Shown: positions 1 through 5,566 of the stretch, in pieces
Layout of the letters: every line of letters begins with the position of its first letter
Position numbering within the stretch: position 1 is the stretch's first letter
Notes under the pieces: generated by a model
The model's database searches: none
Seen by the model: only the letters and a program-made list of their open reading frames with translations
Told to the model about the DNA's origin: nothing
Made by a program: the position numbers and the translations under genes
DNA from: Alphaproteobacteria bacterium
Lineage (GTDB): Bacteria; Pseudomonadota; Alphaproteobacteria; JAGOMX01
Direction of reading: 5' to 3'
Length of the DNA stretch: 5,721 bases
NCBI GenBank assembly: GCA_016742295.1
Contig: JACVCA010000094.1
Span: 1 to 5,721 of the forward strand

Positions 1-1626
1 AACAATAACAGTTTTTTTCTTAACCAAGCACTGCATCACTGCAACATCAATGATACCTGTGGGTTTGTACTTTCCTCCACCGATTATGCCAATTTGGTCT
101 GGGGAAATACCGAGAAAGGTTCTTAAACGTTCGATCCATTGATCCAAAAGTTGCCTGCGATGAACAAGAATCAAAGTATTGGTTTGTCTGGCAGCAATGA
201 TGTGAGCGGCAATAACAGTTTTTCCAAAGGCGGTGGTTGCTGCAAGCACGCCCGTGTCATGCTTCAACAATGCTTGGACCATTCGCTTTTGTTCTGCGGT
301 AAGTTCCCCCAAAAAAGGGGCTTTAATTGAGTTGCCGTTATTTCTTTTGTCTTCGATTTCCACTTTGATTCCTAGGGAATGGAGCAGTTCAATGACCTCA
401 TCAGCGCAGCCTCTGGGAAGCCCAAGATGTTGAGGAAAATCCTCTGCACATGCAATAATACGCGGTTTTCCAAAAGTTGATAAGCGCATAGCCTGAGCCT
501 TATAAAAATCAGGATTTTGAAAGGCAGCTAATCTGATAAGCTTGTTTTTCAAAGCTGGTGGAAGCTCTTGCTTTTCGATATAAAGTTGATTGCTTAAGAC
601 CACATCAATGGATGCTGGTAGTTTCTGCTTGATAGGTATATCAGGCCTGGTGCGTGAAGGACATATTTCCCATGGCTTATCATCTTCTTCATTCAATGGC
701 ATTCGCACACCAAGAATTCTTCCTTTAATGGAAGCTTCTTCCACGATGGCGGCAATTTCTGTTAAGGTCATTCGCCGTATAGAGGCAAGATACTCCCATT
801 GATCAGGATAGGGCTTGAAATGTTCATCCAAGAATATACTGTTCCCATTTTCACGAGGACGATGTTGTAAAGGAAGTGCAATCAAGTTGCCAAATCCACC
901 GGAAGGCATTGTGTCTTGATTTGGGAAAAACCGATCGTAGGATTCAAAGCCAATTTCTGGCGTGCGTTCCATCGTCTCTGTCAACAATGCTGCTCCCATT
1001 TTACGGGCCTCAGATGCGGGCACGGGTGCACTGAAAAAAATCCAAATATGTCCTCCATTACCAGAACGTGATCTCTCAAGACTTGCCGGCACATTTCGAA
1101 TCCGACATGTTTCTAAAAAAGCGCTAGCATCTCGCTGCCATTTCTCTTTATCCAAATCGACTGCCAAAAACCAGCAAGTTTCATCTTTGAGTATAGGATA
1201 AACGCCAATTGTATAATCTCGTTTATAAGCGTTAGTGCCTTCACCCATAAGATGCTTATGGATAATTGTTTCAGTAAGAGGAATGAAAGCCTGATTGCTA
1301 CATTCACTACATTTGATGTGCGGCTTTTTGCAAATACCTCTTACCCATTCATTTTGACAGGCTGGCGAATAGCCCGCTTTACCTGTTTTTGAGCTATCCC
1401 ATCGCTTAGGAAATACATCCATACGACCACGAAATAGGCTCAGGAAAATTGTAATTTGCTCTTCAATTGTGTAGTGCGATTTTGTTATAATTGGAGAAGA
1501 GTTGTTTGGTTCTGTCTGTAATTGCTCTTGTAACTTTCTTAACTCCCTTATCAATTCTGCTCTCTCAGCATCAAGGGTATTGATGCGCCCTGTTAAATGC
1601 TGAATTTGGTCACGAATTGATTGCAC
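1..1626 (-). CDS. TOTE conflict-system type primase-helicase, 3' end outside the window
   Basis: Seen: 542 uninterrupted codons from a GTG at 1626 to the window edge. The in-frame codon just before the GTG is a stop (TAA), and GAGGAA lies about 8 bases upstream, so the GTG start is well supported. Residues 1-40 look like a coiled coil. C90, C99, C106 and C109 could bind a metal. An archaeo-eukaryotic primase domain spans about 130-290, with the acidic motif VDLDK (D157, D159), the second motif SGNGGHIW (H193) and the block GFGNLIALPLQ at 244-254. A superfamily 2 helicase begins near 440 with Walker A ATTAFGKT (K469, T470) and motif Ia LVHRRQLLDQW. The DEAD/DEAH box and later parts are cut off. 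Family knowledge: this layout matches proteins annotated as TOTE conflict-system primase/DEAD-box helicases, usually about 800-1000 residues and thought to act in defence or element conflict; their activity is little studied. Last gene of the abiE-linked operon. Confidence 0.93.
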   Translation of the reverse strand, partial: MQSIRDQIQHLTGRINTLDAERAELIRELRKLQEQLQTEPNNSSPIITKSHYTIEEQITIFLSLFRGRMDVFPKRWDSSKTGKAGYSPACQNEWVRGICKKPHIKCSECSNQAFIPLTETIIHKHLMGEGTNAYKRDYTIGVYPILKDETCWFLAVDLDKEKWQRDASAFLETCRIRNVPASLERSRSGNGGHIWIFFSAPVPASEARKMGAALLTETMERTPEIGFESYDRFFPNQDTMPSGGFGNLIALPLQHRPRENGNSIFLDEHFKPYPDQWEYLASIRRMTLTEIAAIVEEASIKGRILGVRMPLNEEDDKPWEICPSRTRPDIPIKQKLPASIDVVLSNQLYIEKQELPPALKNKLIRLAAFQNPDFYKAQAMRLSTFGKPRIIACAEDFPQHLGLPRGCADEVIELLHSLGIKVEIEDKRNNGNSIKAPFLGELTAEQKRMVQALLKHDTGVLAATTAFGKTVIAAHIIAARQTNTLILVHRRQLLDQWIERLRTFLGISPDQIGIIGGGKYKPTGIIDVAVMQCLVKKKTVIV

Positions 1627-1629
1627 TTA

Positions 1630-1640
1630 GTTCTTCCTCA
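1630..1640 (-). promoter_or_regulatory. Ribosome binding site of the primase-helicase
   Basis: On the minus strand the short gap after the abiEii stop contains TGAGGAAGAAC, followed by TAA and the GTG start at 1626-1624. The purine-rich core sits about 8 bases from the GTG. It decides the start, because no upstream in-frame codon is available and the next in-frame ATG is codon 69, inside the conserved part. Confidence 0.7.
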
Positions 1641-1657
1641 TCTTGCACCAACTCCGC

Positions 1658-2470
1658 TTATCCTCTCCAAGGGTCTCCAGGTAAATTAGAAATAATTTTT
1701 TCATAAACCAACCTATAAGCATTGAGTTGATCGTATGTCAGATCAGCAGCCAACAAGAGGACGATATCGTCTCTAAAGACGGCGTCTTGCAGTTTGTACG
1801 TCATATTTTCTTCAAATTCCGCACGAGATACTTGAAGATCTTCCTTCTTTAAATAGCTTTTTAAGCAGCTGAGAATCTTAGACACATCTAACTTTGGATA
1901 GCAAATCAACGTATGGTAAATATCAAACAAATCGCGTCCTTTTCTACGTTGATAAAGGGCACGAAGTTTAGTGGCAATGAGCTCCTCGAGGCAGTAAGTT
2001 GTCACTGTTGTTTGGGCAGAAAACCATCCATTCTCCACAACAAAGGGAATACCTACCAAATCAAGTTCACTGCCATGTTCACGCGTATTGATCTCAACTT
2101 TGACTTTCATGGTTTTAACAGGAGGGTTTTCCGTGTCAAAGCGGTAATAAAAGGTAACACGTCCATTTGATTGTTTATACTTTGGCTTTCCAAGCCAAGG
2201 ATCAATGATTTTGTGAAGAACTGTCATAAGTTCTCCTATAGGACCCTCTTTGTATTGAACCAAATCAATGTCCTCGGAATATCGCATTCCTGGTTCAAAA
2301 AATAGCTTGTTAAGCGCAGTTCCTCCCCTAAACACTAGATGTTCTCTTAACAGGCTATGATTATAAATTTCCGCAATAACACGAGAAAGAATTAAGTCTT
2401 GTTCAATTTGAGCAGTATTTTGCCAGGGTGCTTTTTCAATCCATTGGGTGATATATCTTTTTGGAATCAT
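1658..2470 (-). CDS. abiEii: AbiEii/AbiGii-family nucleotidyltransferase toxin
   Basis: Seen: 270 residues with a DNA polymerase beta-type nucleotidyltransferase core: FRGGTALNKLFF (G49, G50, T51), then RYSEDIDLV with the catalytic acids D67 and D69, then a third acidic strand KVEINTRE (E126). A helical region follows with EELIATKLRALYQRRKGRDLFD (162-183; K168, R179, D180, D183), the usual second half of AbiEii motifs. Length is in the family range of about 250-310, and all key residues are present, so it looks functional. Family knowledge: AbiEii is the toxin of a type IV toxin-antitoxin/abortive infection module; it binds GTP, and related enzymes transfer nucleotides to tRNA acceptor ends, stopping growth during phage attack. 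The ATG overlaps the antitoxin stop in ATGA, and I see no strong Shine-Dalgarno, so translational coupling is likely. The downstream primase-helicase begins 31 bp after the stop. Confidence 0.92.
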   Translation of the reverse strand: MIPKRYITQWIEKAPWQNTAQIEQDLILSRVIAEIYNHSLLREHLVFRGGTALNKLFFEPGMRYSEDIDLVQYKEGPIGELMTVLHKIIDPWLGKPKYKQSNGRVTFYYRFDTENPPVKTMKVKVEINTREHGSELDLVGIPFVVENGWFSAQTTVTTYCLEELIATKLRALYQRRKGRDLFDIYHTLICYPKLDVSKILSCLKSYLKKEDLQVSRAEFEENMTYKLQDAVFRDDIVLLLAADLTYDQLNAYRLVYEKIISNLPGDPWRG

Positions 2471-3261
2471 AAATCAGGTTCTATACTTTCATTGATTATT
2501 AAGTGCCATTTATCATTCTTTTCAGCATTAGTTGCATTTTTTCCGGGTCGCAGTAATGAGAAAATAACTGGCTTATGCTCCTTTACATAATGAGCTAAAG
2601 CTGCTGCTAGTTCTTGATGTCCCAAGTATTCAAATAGATATCCCAGTCGTTGGGCATATACTAAAGGGAATTTCATCGCTGTTTCTTTTAATATATCACA
2701 GCTTATTCTGTCTATCAGCTCATCTAGCACCGTTGCCACCTGATTCAAGTTACCAGATTGATGAACATAACGAAGAAGATCAAAAGCCGTTGCTTCTGGT
2801 GTTGAGACATTAAGAGGACCTCGATCAGTTTTAAGATGCTGTAAAGGAGTATTAGTCAAATTCTTGTTAAAATAAAACACAATCCGAGTTCGTCCCAAAA
2901 TGACTGGTTTCAGTCGAGTTGTCACCATAACCTGTAAAACCTGGGTAGCCTGATGAGTCGCTCCATAAAAGCTAGCTGCAGAAAGAAGACTGATATAGTA
3001 AGGGAAATTGATAGCTCTCATAAGATCATCAATAAATAACTCTGGAGGCACAAAACCCAATTGTTTGTATTCTGGAGGAATAATTAAATAATGTCCTCTA
3101 AAGAGCGGCACAATCTGTTTCAAGGCAACTTGGCGTTTAATGCTATTACGAATGGCAGCATCAGTTTTTTCTAATTGCCTGATAGCAGAAGCCTTCGAGA
3201 AAATAAGTTCGCCTTTGCTTAGTAATGTCATCAAATAATCGGATAAATAATTATATTTCAT
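2467..3261 (-). CDS. abiEi: AbiEi-family antitoxin and transcriptional repressor
   Basis: Seen: 264 residues. Residues about 1-62 form a predicted winged helix (SKASAIRQLEKTDAAIRNSI, then a basic wing ending FRGHYLIIPPEY). The antitoxin core follows: PPELFIDDLM (72-81), YYISLLSAASFYGATHQ (88-104) and the signature TPEATAFDLLRY (154-165). The C-terminus (KWHLIINESIEPDL) resembles AbiEi proteins paired with a nucleotidyltransferase. Family knowledge: AbiEi proteins repress their own operon by binding inverted repeats in the promoter and neutralise AbiEii without stable protein-protein contact (type IV). First gene of the minus-strand operon, overlapping abiEii by 4 bp. Start: the ATG at 3261 has no clear Shine-Dalgarno, so it may be leaderless or nearly so. 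An ATG at codon 11 is an alternative, also without a good site and less likely because it would trim the first helix. Confidence 0.87.
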   Translation of the reverse strand: MKYNYLSDYLMTLLSKGELIFSKASAIRQLEKTDAAIRNSIKRQVALKQIVPLFRGHYLIIPPEYKQLGFVPPELFIDDLMRAINFPYYISLLSAASFYGATHQATQVLQVMVTTRLKPVILGRTRIVFYFNKNLTNTPLQHLKTDRGPLNVSTPEATAFDLLRYVHQSGNLNQVATVLDELIDRISCDILKETAMKFPLVYAQRLGYLFEYLGHQELAAALAHYVKEHKPVIFSLLRPGKNATNAEKNDKWHLIINESIEPDL

Positions 3262-3265
3262 GTTT

Positions 3266-3292
3266 TAAATGTACCAGAAAATGATACATTTA
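3266..3292 (-). promoter_or_regulatory. Candidate AbiEi operator/promoter: 8-bp inverted repeat before abiEi
   Basis: The arms TAAATGTA (3266-3273) and TACATTTA (3285-3292) are perfect inverted repeats with an 11-bp spacer, so the half-sites are 19 bp apart, about two helical turns on one DNA face. The repeat ends 4 bases before the abiEi ATG. On the minus strand a weak TTGCAT (-35-like) lies just upstream and TACATT (-10-like, 18-bp spacing) falls in the start-proximal arm, so a bound repressor would cover the promoter. AbiEi proteins are known to bind such promoter repeats; the promoter assignment is inference in AT-rich DNA. Confidence 0.45.
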
Positions 3293-3674
3293 TGCAATGA
3301 TTTTTACTCTTTTTAACTCTCATTATTTCACCAATTTTATGGCCTCTAAAAAACAGAGAGAAGTTGGTCAGTGGGTAAGCTCCCTCCGCAAATGCTGGAG
3401 AAGCCAAGGTTCTTTGATATATTTCTATGTAATTACATAATATTACAGAAGATAGGGCATTGGTAGATTTGAGATAATCCCTTAAATACACATGCGAACT
3501 ACTTTAATGCTGATTCTCTATAATCTGCCTATTTTTTAGACAAATCCTATTATTTTATTCTCTCTTTCTCTATTACATGCGAACTCGGCCATTTTGTACG
3601 CATGTGTGAATGTCACAGAAAACTTGGTTATCTGAAAATACAATTTTTGGGTTTGTAAATTTGCCGTCATAGTT
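3293..3674. other. AT-rich intergenic stretch without a convincing gene
   Basis: About 380 bp between the abiE promoter region and the IS982 left end. The one open frame of some length (minus strand, 3491 to 3258, 77 codons) has a TTG-rich, low-complexity-like composition, no Shine-Dalgarno and no family I recognise. A locally GC-richer patch at 3379-3408 can form a short imperfect hairpin with CTCC/GGAG arms. Short repeats at 3490-3605 are listed separately. The stretch may be old insertion debris; I see no RNA gene or clear terminator. Confidence 0.5.
3490..3605. repeat. 11-bp direct repeat plus 7-bp inverted repeat, possible worn element ends
   Basis: ACATGCGAACT occurs at 3490-3500 and again at 3575-3585, 85 bp apart. 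Its first seven bases recur inverted as CGCATGT at 3599-3605, forming with 3575-3581 a 7-bp stem around a 17-base loop. A second small palindrome (TGTGA/TCACA, 3605-3617) adjoins it. No T-run follows on either strand, so it is not a typical intrinsic terminator. Element ends or a protein-binding site are possible; neither is shown. Confidence 0.4.
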
Positions 3675-3679
3675 AACCA

Positions 3680-4573
3680 TTAACTCGACATAAGGCACCT
3701 ATTAAATTCCTCTGGTAACTTGCCTATTGGAACTATAATTTTATTGGGCTTAAAAGTATAAGCTGTGAGTCCTGCCAACAGGTTTATAATAAAATTATCG
3801 GGTTTGCGGTGACGAGTATGGTGAATTTGATAAAGGTTTTTAAGTTGATCAATGACAGTTTCAATCATACCCCGTTTGGAAAGACAGAACTTTTGAAAAC
3901 AAGATAGAACGCGTTTCTTCATATTTTTCTTCACTTTCGTAATCATTGAAATTCCTTTTTGTGCAAGCTCCTCAGCTCTTTTGGTGCATAGATATCCTTT
4001 ATCTCCAAACGCAAGGCCTTTAAGACCTCTTAGCAGTTGAATTAAAGGTTTGCGGTCGTCGACGTTGCCTGGAGTTACACAAAAAGTCATAATTTCTCCT
4101 TGATGGTTTAAAACCAAATGGAGCTTCCACCCAAAAAACCATCCCATTGAAGTCTGCCCGCGCTTAGCTATATCCTTAAAGACTTTGTGTCTTAAAATGC
4201 GCTTATTATGGCAAACTGCTAAAGGCGTAGAATCCACATAATAAACTCCTGTCTTTTCGCCAGCCTTACATTTCATATAAACGATTAATGCATGTGCTAC
4301 GCTCCCTTGGATTTCAATAAAGCGATTGTAGCTCACTATGTTGGGGAAATATGAGCGCATCTCTCGTAAAATACATTCATGAAAGAAATCCTTGAAAGTT
4401 CTGTAATGACTCATATGAAAGAGAATCATAATTGTCATAATCTCACTCGCTTGTAAGCGACATGGGCGCTTGCGTTGGCGATGAGGATGGGGAAGGAGAA
4501 AACTTTCATAAGCTGGATAAAAGTCCTTGAAGTCGTCAATATCACAGAATATTTCAACGATAGGAGCAAGCAT
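3680..4573 (-). CDS. IS982-family transposase
   Basis: Seen: 297 codons from the ATG at 4573. The N-terminal signature IFCDIDDFKDFY and the R/K-rich segment leading to SEIMTIMILFHMSHYRTFK are typical of IS982. The DDE triad is visible as D114 (YYVDSTPL), D191 (FGDKGY) and E238 (GMIETVIDQLK); the motif MGWFFGWKLHLV, also family-typical, lies between the first two. Length matches the family (about 290-300), and no frameshift is seen, so it may be active. It catalyses cut-and-join transposition of its own element. Start: AAAGG (4582-4586) lies 8 bases upstream of the ATG at 4573. The frame stays open to a TTG at 4591, which would add six residues but lacks such a site. It reads toward abiEi, about 400 bp downstream. 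Confidence 0.92.
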   Translation of the reverse strand: MLAPIVEIFCDIDDFKDFYPAYESFLLPHPHRQRKRPCRLQASEIMTIMILFHMSHYRTFKDFFHECILREMRSYFPNIVSYNRFIEIQGSVAHALIVYMKCKAGEKTGVYYVDSTPLAVCHNKRILRHKVFKDIAKRGQTSMGWFFGWKLHLVLNHQGEIMTFCVTPGNVDDRKPLIQLLRGLKGLAFGDKGYLCTKRAEELAQKGISMITKVKKNMKKRVLSCFQKFCLSKRGMIETVIDQLKNLYQIHHTRHRKPDNFIINLLAGLTAYTFKPNKIIVPIGKLPEEFNRCLMSS

Positions 4574-4644
4574 TTCCAGAACCTTTCGCAAATTGTTTCT
4601 TGAAATCTAGCTTGTTCCTATCACCAATTCAATTAAATCATAAT

Positions 4645-4650
4645 ATTATA
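4645..4650 (-). promoter_or_regulatory. Candidate -10 box of the IS982 transposase
   Basis: A perfect TATAAT on the minus strand, five bases inside the element's right terminal repeat and about 70 bases before the transposase ATG. No good -35 is found 16-18 bases upstream (that position falls in the terminal repeat), so the promoter would be weak or depend on the flanking DNA. AT-rich sequence makes chance matches common. Confidence 0.35.
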
Positions 4651-4707
4651 CAATCCTTACACCGAACTCAGGTTACGTAATATTAAATAATCTTTTGTAT
4701 TTTGAAA

Positions 4708-4735
4708 TATAGTATTTCGTGAATAGATTGATAGA
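4708..4735 (+). repeat. IS630 left terminal inverted repeat
   Basis: Starts TATAGTATTTCGTG, matching the right end perfectly over 14 bases. It continues with 11 of 14 matches inward (TTGATAGA shared), 25 of 28 overall. Confidence 0.8.
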
Positions 4736-4766
4736 TTTATAGGATGAATTTAGCTATACTGTGAGA

Positions 4767-5069
4767 ATGGCAAGAGCATACTCGGAAGACCTCCGGAAAA
4801 AGGTCATCTCCCACATTATGAGCGGATGCAGTAAGAGGGAGGCAGCAAAAGTTTTTAAGATTGGAGAAGCCACAGTATATAATTGGCTAAGACTTTACAA
4901 AGCAGGGAGTTTGCAAGCTAAAAGGCGTACTGATTATCCTCGCAAAGTAGATGAACAAAAACTCAGGGATTACGTTAAGCAAAATCCTGATCATACGCTT
5001 AAACAAATAGGCCAGGCTCTAGATTTGAAATTTCAAAATGTTGCTACTTGGCGCCTTAATAAAGGGTGA
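4767..5069 (+). pseudogene. IS630 transposase, N-terminal DNA-binding fragment
   Basis: Seen: 100 codons from ATG 4767 (a GTG two codons earlier is also open). MARAYSEDLRKKVI is a typical IS630 start. A helix-turn-helix of the transposase/homeodomain-like kind spans about 19-45 (GCSKREAAKVFKIGEATVYNW), then a basic linker, then the beginning of a second winged helix (DHTLKQIGQALDLKFQNV, about 75-92). The frame then reaches a TGA at 5067-5069, shortly after similarity to the family should give way to the catalytic domain. Family knowledge: these domains bind the element's terminal repeats. With no catalytic residues it cannot transpose, but if translated it could still bind IS630 ends and compete with an intact transposase; that is inference. 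Confidence 0.85.
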
Positions 5070-5382
5070 GTTCATCGCTCCTTTCACCTTTCAAGGAGGC
5101 TGTAATTCGGAGGTATTTAATGCTTGGCTTGAGGAAGTCTTATTACCTATCTTACCGAAAGAAGCCACTCTTGTTATGGATAATGCAGCTTTTCATAAGT
5201 CTGCTAAAACGAAAGAACTAATTGAAAAATTTGGCTGCCATCTCCTCTTTCTTCCAACTTACTCGCCTGATCTCAATCCTATTGAGCATTGGTGGCACAA
5301 AATTAAATCTATTCTTAGGCCTTTCATTCAACAAGGTTTTCAAGATCTGCATTATCTGCTCGATCTTTGTCTATCAACCTAA
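5038..5382 (+). pseudogene. IS630 transposase, C-terminal catalytic fragment
   Basis: Seen: 114 codons, shifted by +1 relative to the N-terminal fragment. Family-like sequence starts near 5044 with LLGALIKGEFIAPFTFQGG, normally the strand region just after the first catalytic Asp. The second Asp is in LVMDNAAFHKS (D48 of this frame) and the Glu in TYSPDLNPIEHWW (E83); the first Asp and about 100 surrounding residues are absent. The ATG at 5038 lies in the junction, has no Shine-Dalgarno and is probably not a real start. The frame ends at TAA 5380-5382 inside the right terminal repeat, the natural end of the gene. Not functional as a nuclease. Confidence 0.87.
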
Positions 5383-5397
5383 CCACGAAATACTATA
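5370..5397 (-). repeat. IS630 right terminal inverted repeat
   Basis: Ends CACGAAATACTATA (5384-5397), the exact inverse of the left end, with three mismatches in the inner 14 bases. The outer 14 bases occur again at 5430-5443 because of the tandem duplication. Confidence 0.8.
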
Positions 5398-5475
5398 GTA
5401 GATGTAAAATAATAATGTTAATAAATCTACACGAAATACTATAGTAGATGTAAAATAATAATGTTAATAAATCTA
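5384..5475 (+). repeat. Two perfect 46-bp tandem copies spanning the IS630 right end
   Basis: Copy 1 is 5384-5429 and copy 2 is 5430-5475, with no differences by eye. Each begins with the outer 14 bases of the IS630 right end (CACGAAATACTATA) and continues with 32 bases of AT-rich flank ending AATAAATCTA. Perfect identity points to a recent event. Only the first copy continues inward into the transposase fragment. Confidence 0.92.
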
Positions 5476-5515
5476 TAAGTACATAACCCCAGTTTTGGAT
5501 AAGGCGAAGAAATGG

Positions 5516-5566
5516 TAGGCTAAACTTTCTTACAATTGCTTAGAAAATAAGAAGGAGTTTAGCCTA
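5516..5566 (+). promoter_or_regulatory. Leader hairpin masking the IS982 transposase ribosome binding site
   Basis: TAGGCTAAACT (5516-5526) pairs perfectly with AGTTTAGCCTA (5556-5566). Past a two-base GG bulge (5554-5555), TTCTT (5527-5531) pairs with AAGAA (5549-5553), leaving a 17-base loop. The 3' side covers the Shine-Dalgarno AAGGAG (5552-5557) and reaches the first base of the ATG at 5566. The structure is seen in sequence; translational control by it is inferred, by analogy with other insertion sequences that hide the transposase start on read-through RNA. Confidence 0.6.

Larger units (their letters stand above)
3675..4674 (-). mobile_element. IS982-family insertion sequence, apparently complete
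   Basis: An element of about 1000 bp, the usual IS982 size, filled by one DDE transposase. The left end (AACC at 3675 to TAAGG at 3695) and right end (CCTTA at 4655 to GGTT at 4674) are imperfect inverted repeats: with one indel, AACC, TCG and TAAGG line up. The 5' end also aligns with the start of the second IS982-type element at 5485 (14 of 20 positions). The transposase stop codon falls inside the 3' terminal repeat. No target-site duplication is evident, so the insertion is probably old or the ends are off by a few bases. Confidence 0.75.
4708..5397 (+). mobile_element. Internally deleted IS630-family element
   Basis: About 690 bp bounded by inverted repeats, with TA dinucleotides at both outer edges (4708-4709, 5396-5397) as expected for IS630, which targets and duplicates TA. 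Full-length IS630 elements are usually 1.0-1.2 kb. The missing part corresponds to the middle of the transposase: the N-terminal DNA-binding part and the C-terminal catalytic part are present but joined out of frame near 5040-5055. Both ends are intact, so it could be moved only by a related transposase acting in trans, like a MITE-type derivative. Confidence 0.82.

Noticed and set aside
139..1307. Several frames of 60-80 codons on both strands.
   Set aside because: They lie wholly within the long primase-helicase gene, which has clear domain motifs throughout; they are shadows.
1913..2590. Plus-strand frames of 63-85 codons.
   Set aside because: Opposite to abiEii and abiEi, with no ribosome binding site or family resemblance.
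3258..3491. A 77-codon minus-strand frame ending in an ATGA overlap with abiEi, which could look like a first operon gene.
   Set aside because: No Shine-Dalgarno, no recognisable family or domain, and it runs through the candidate operator. The overlap is likely chance. Kept only as part of the intergenic stretch.
3575..3605. The 7-bp inverted repeat as an intrinsic terminator.
   Set aside because: The loop is 17 bases, and there is no U-run after the stem on either strand.
3660..4685. A target-site duplication around the first IS982 element.
   Set aside because: Flanks just outside 3675 and 4674 do not match over 6-9 bases in any plausible register.
5034..5069. Programmed frameshifting joining the two IS630 frames.
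   Set aside because: A frameshift would not restore the missing middle segment with the first catalytic Asp. An out-of-frame internal deletion explains both the short length and the frame change.
5384..5475. The tandem 46-bp units as a CRISPR-like or plasmid iteron array.
   Set aside because: Only two directly abutting copies without spacers, and the unit starts with a transposon end, which explains it better.
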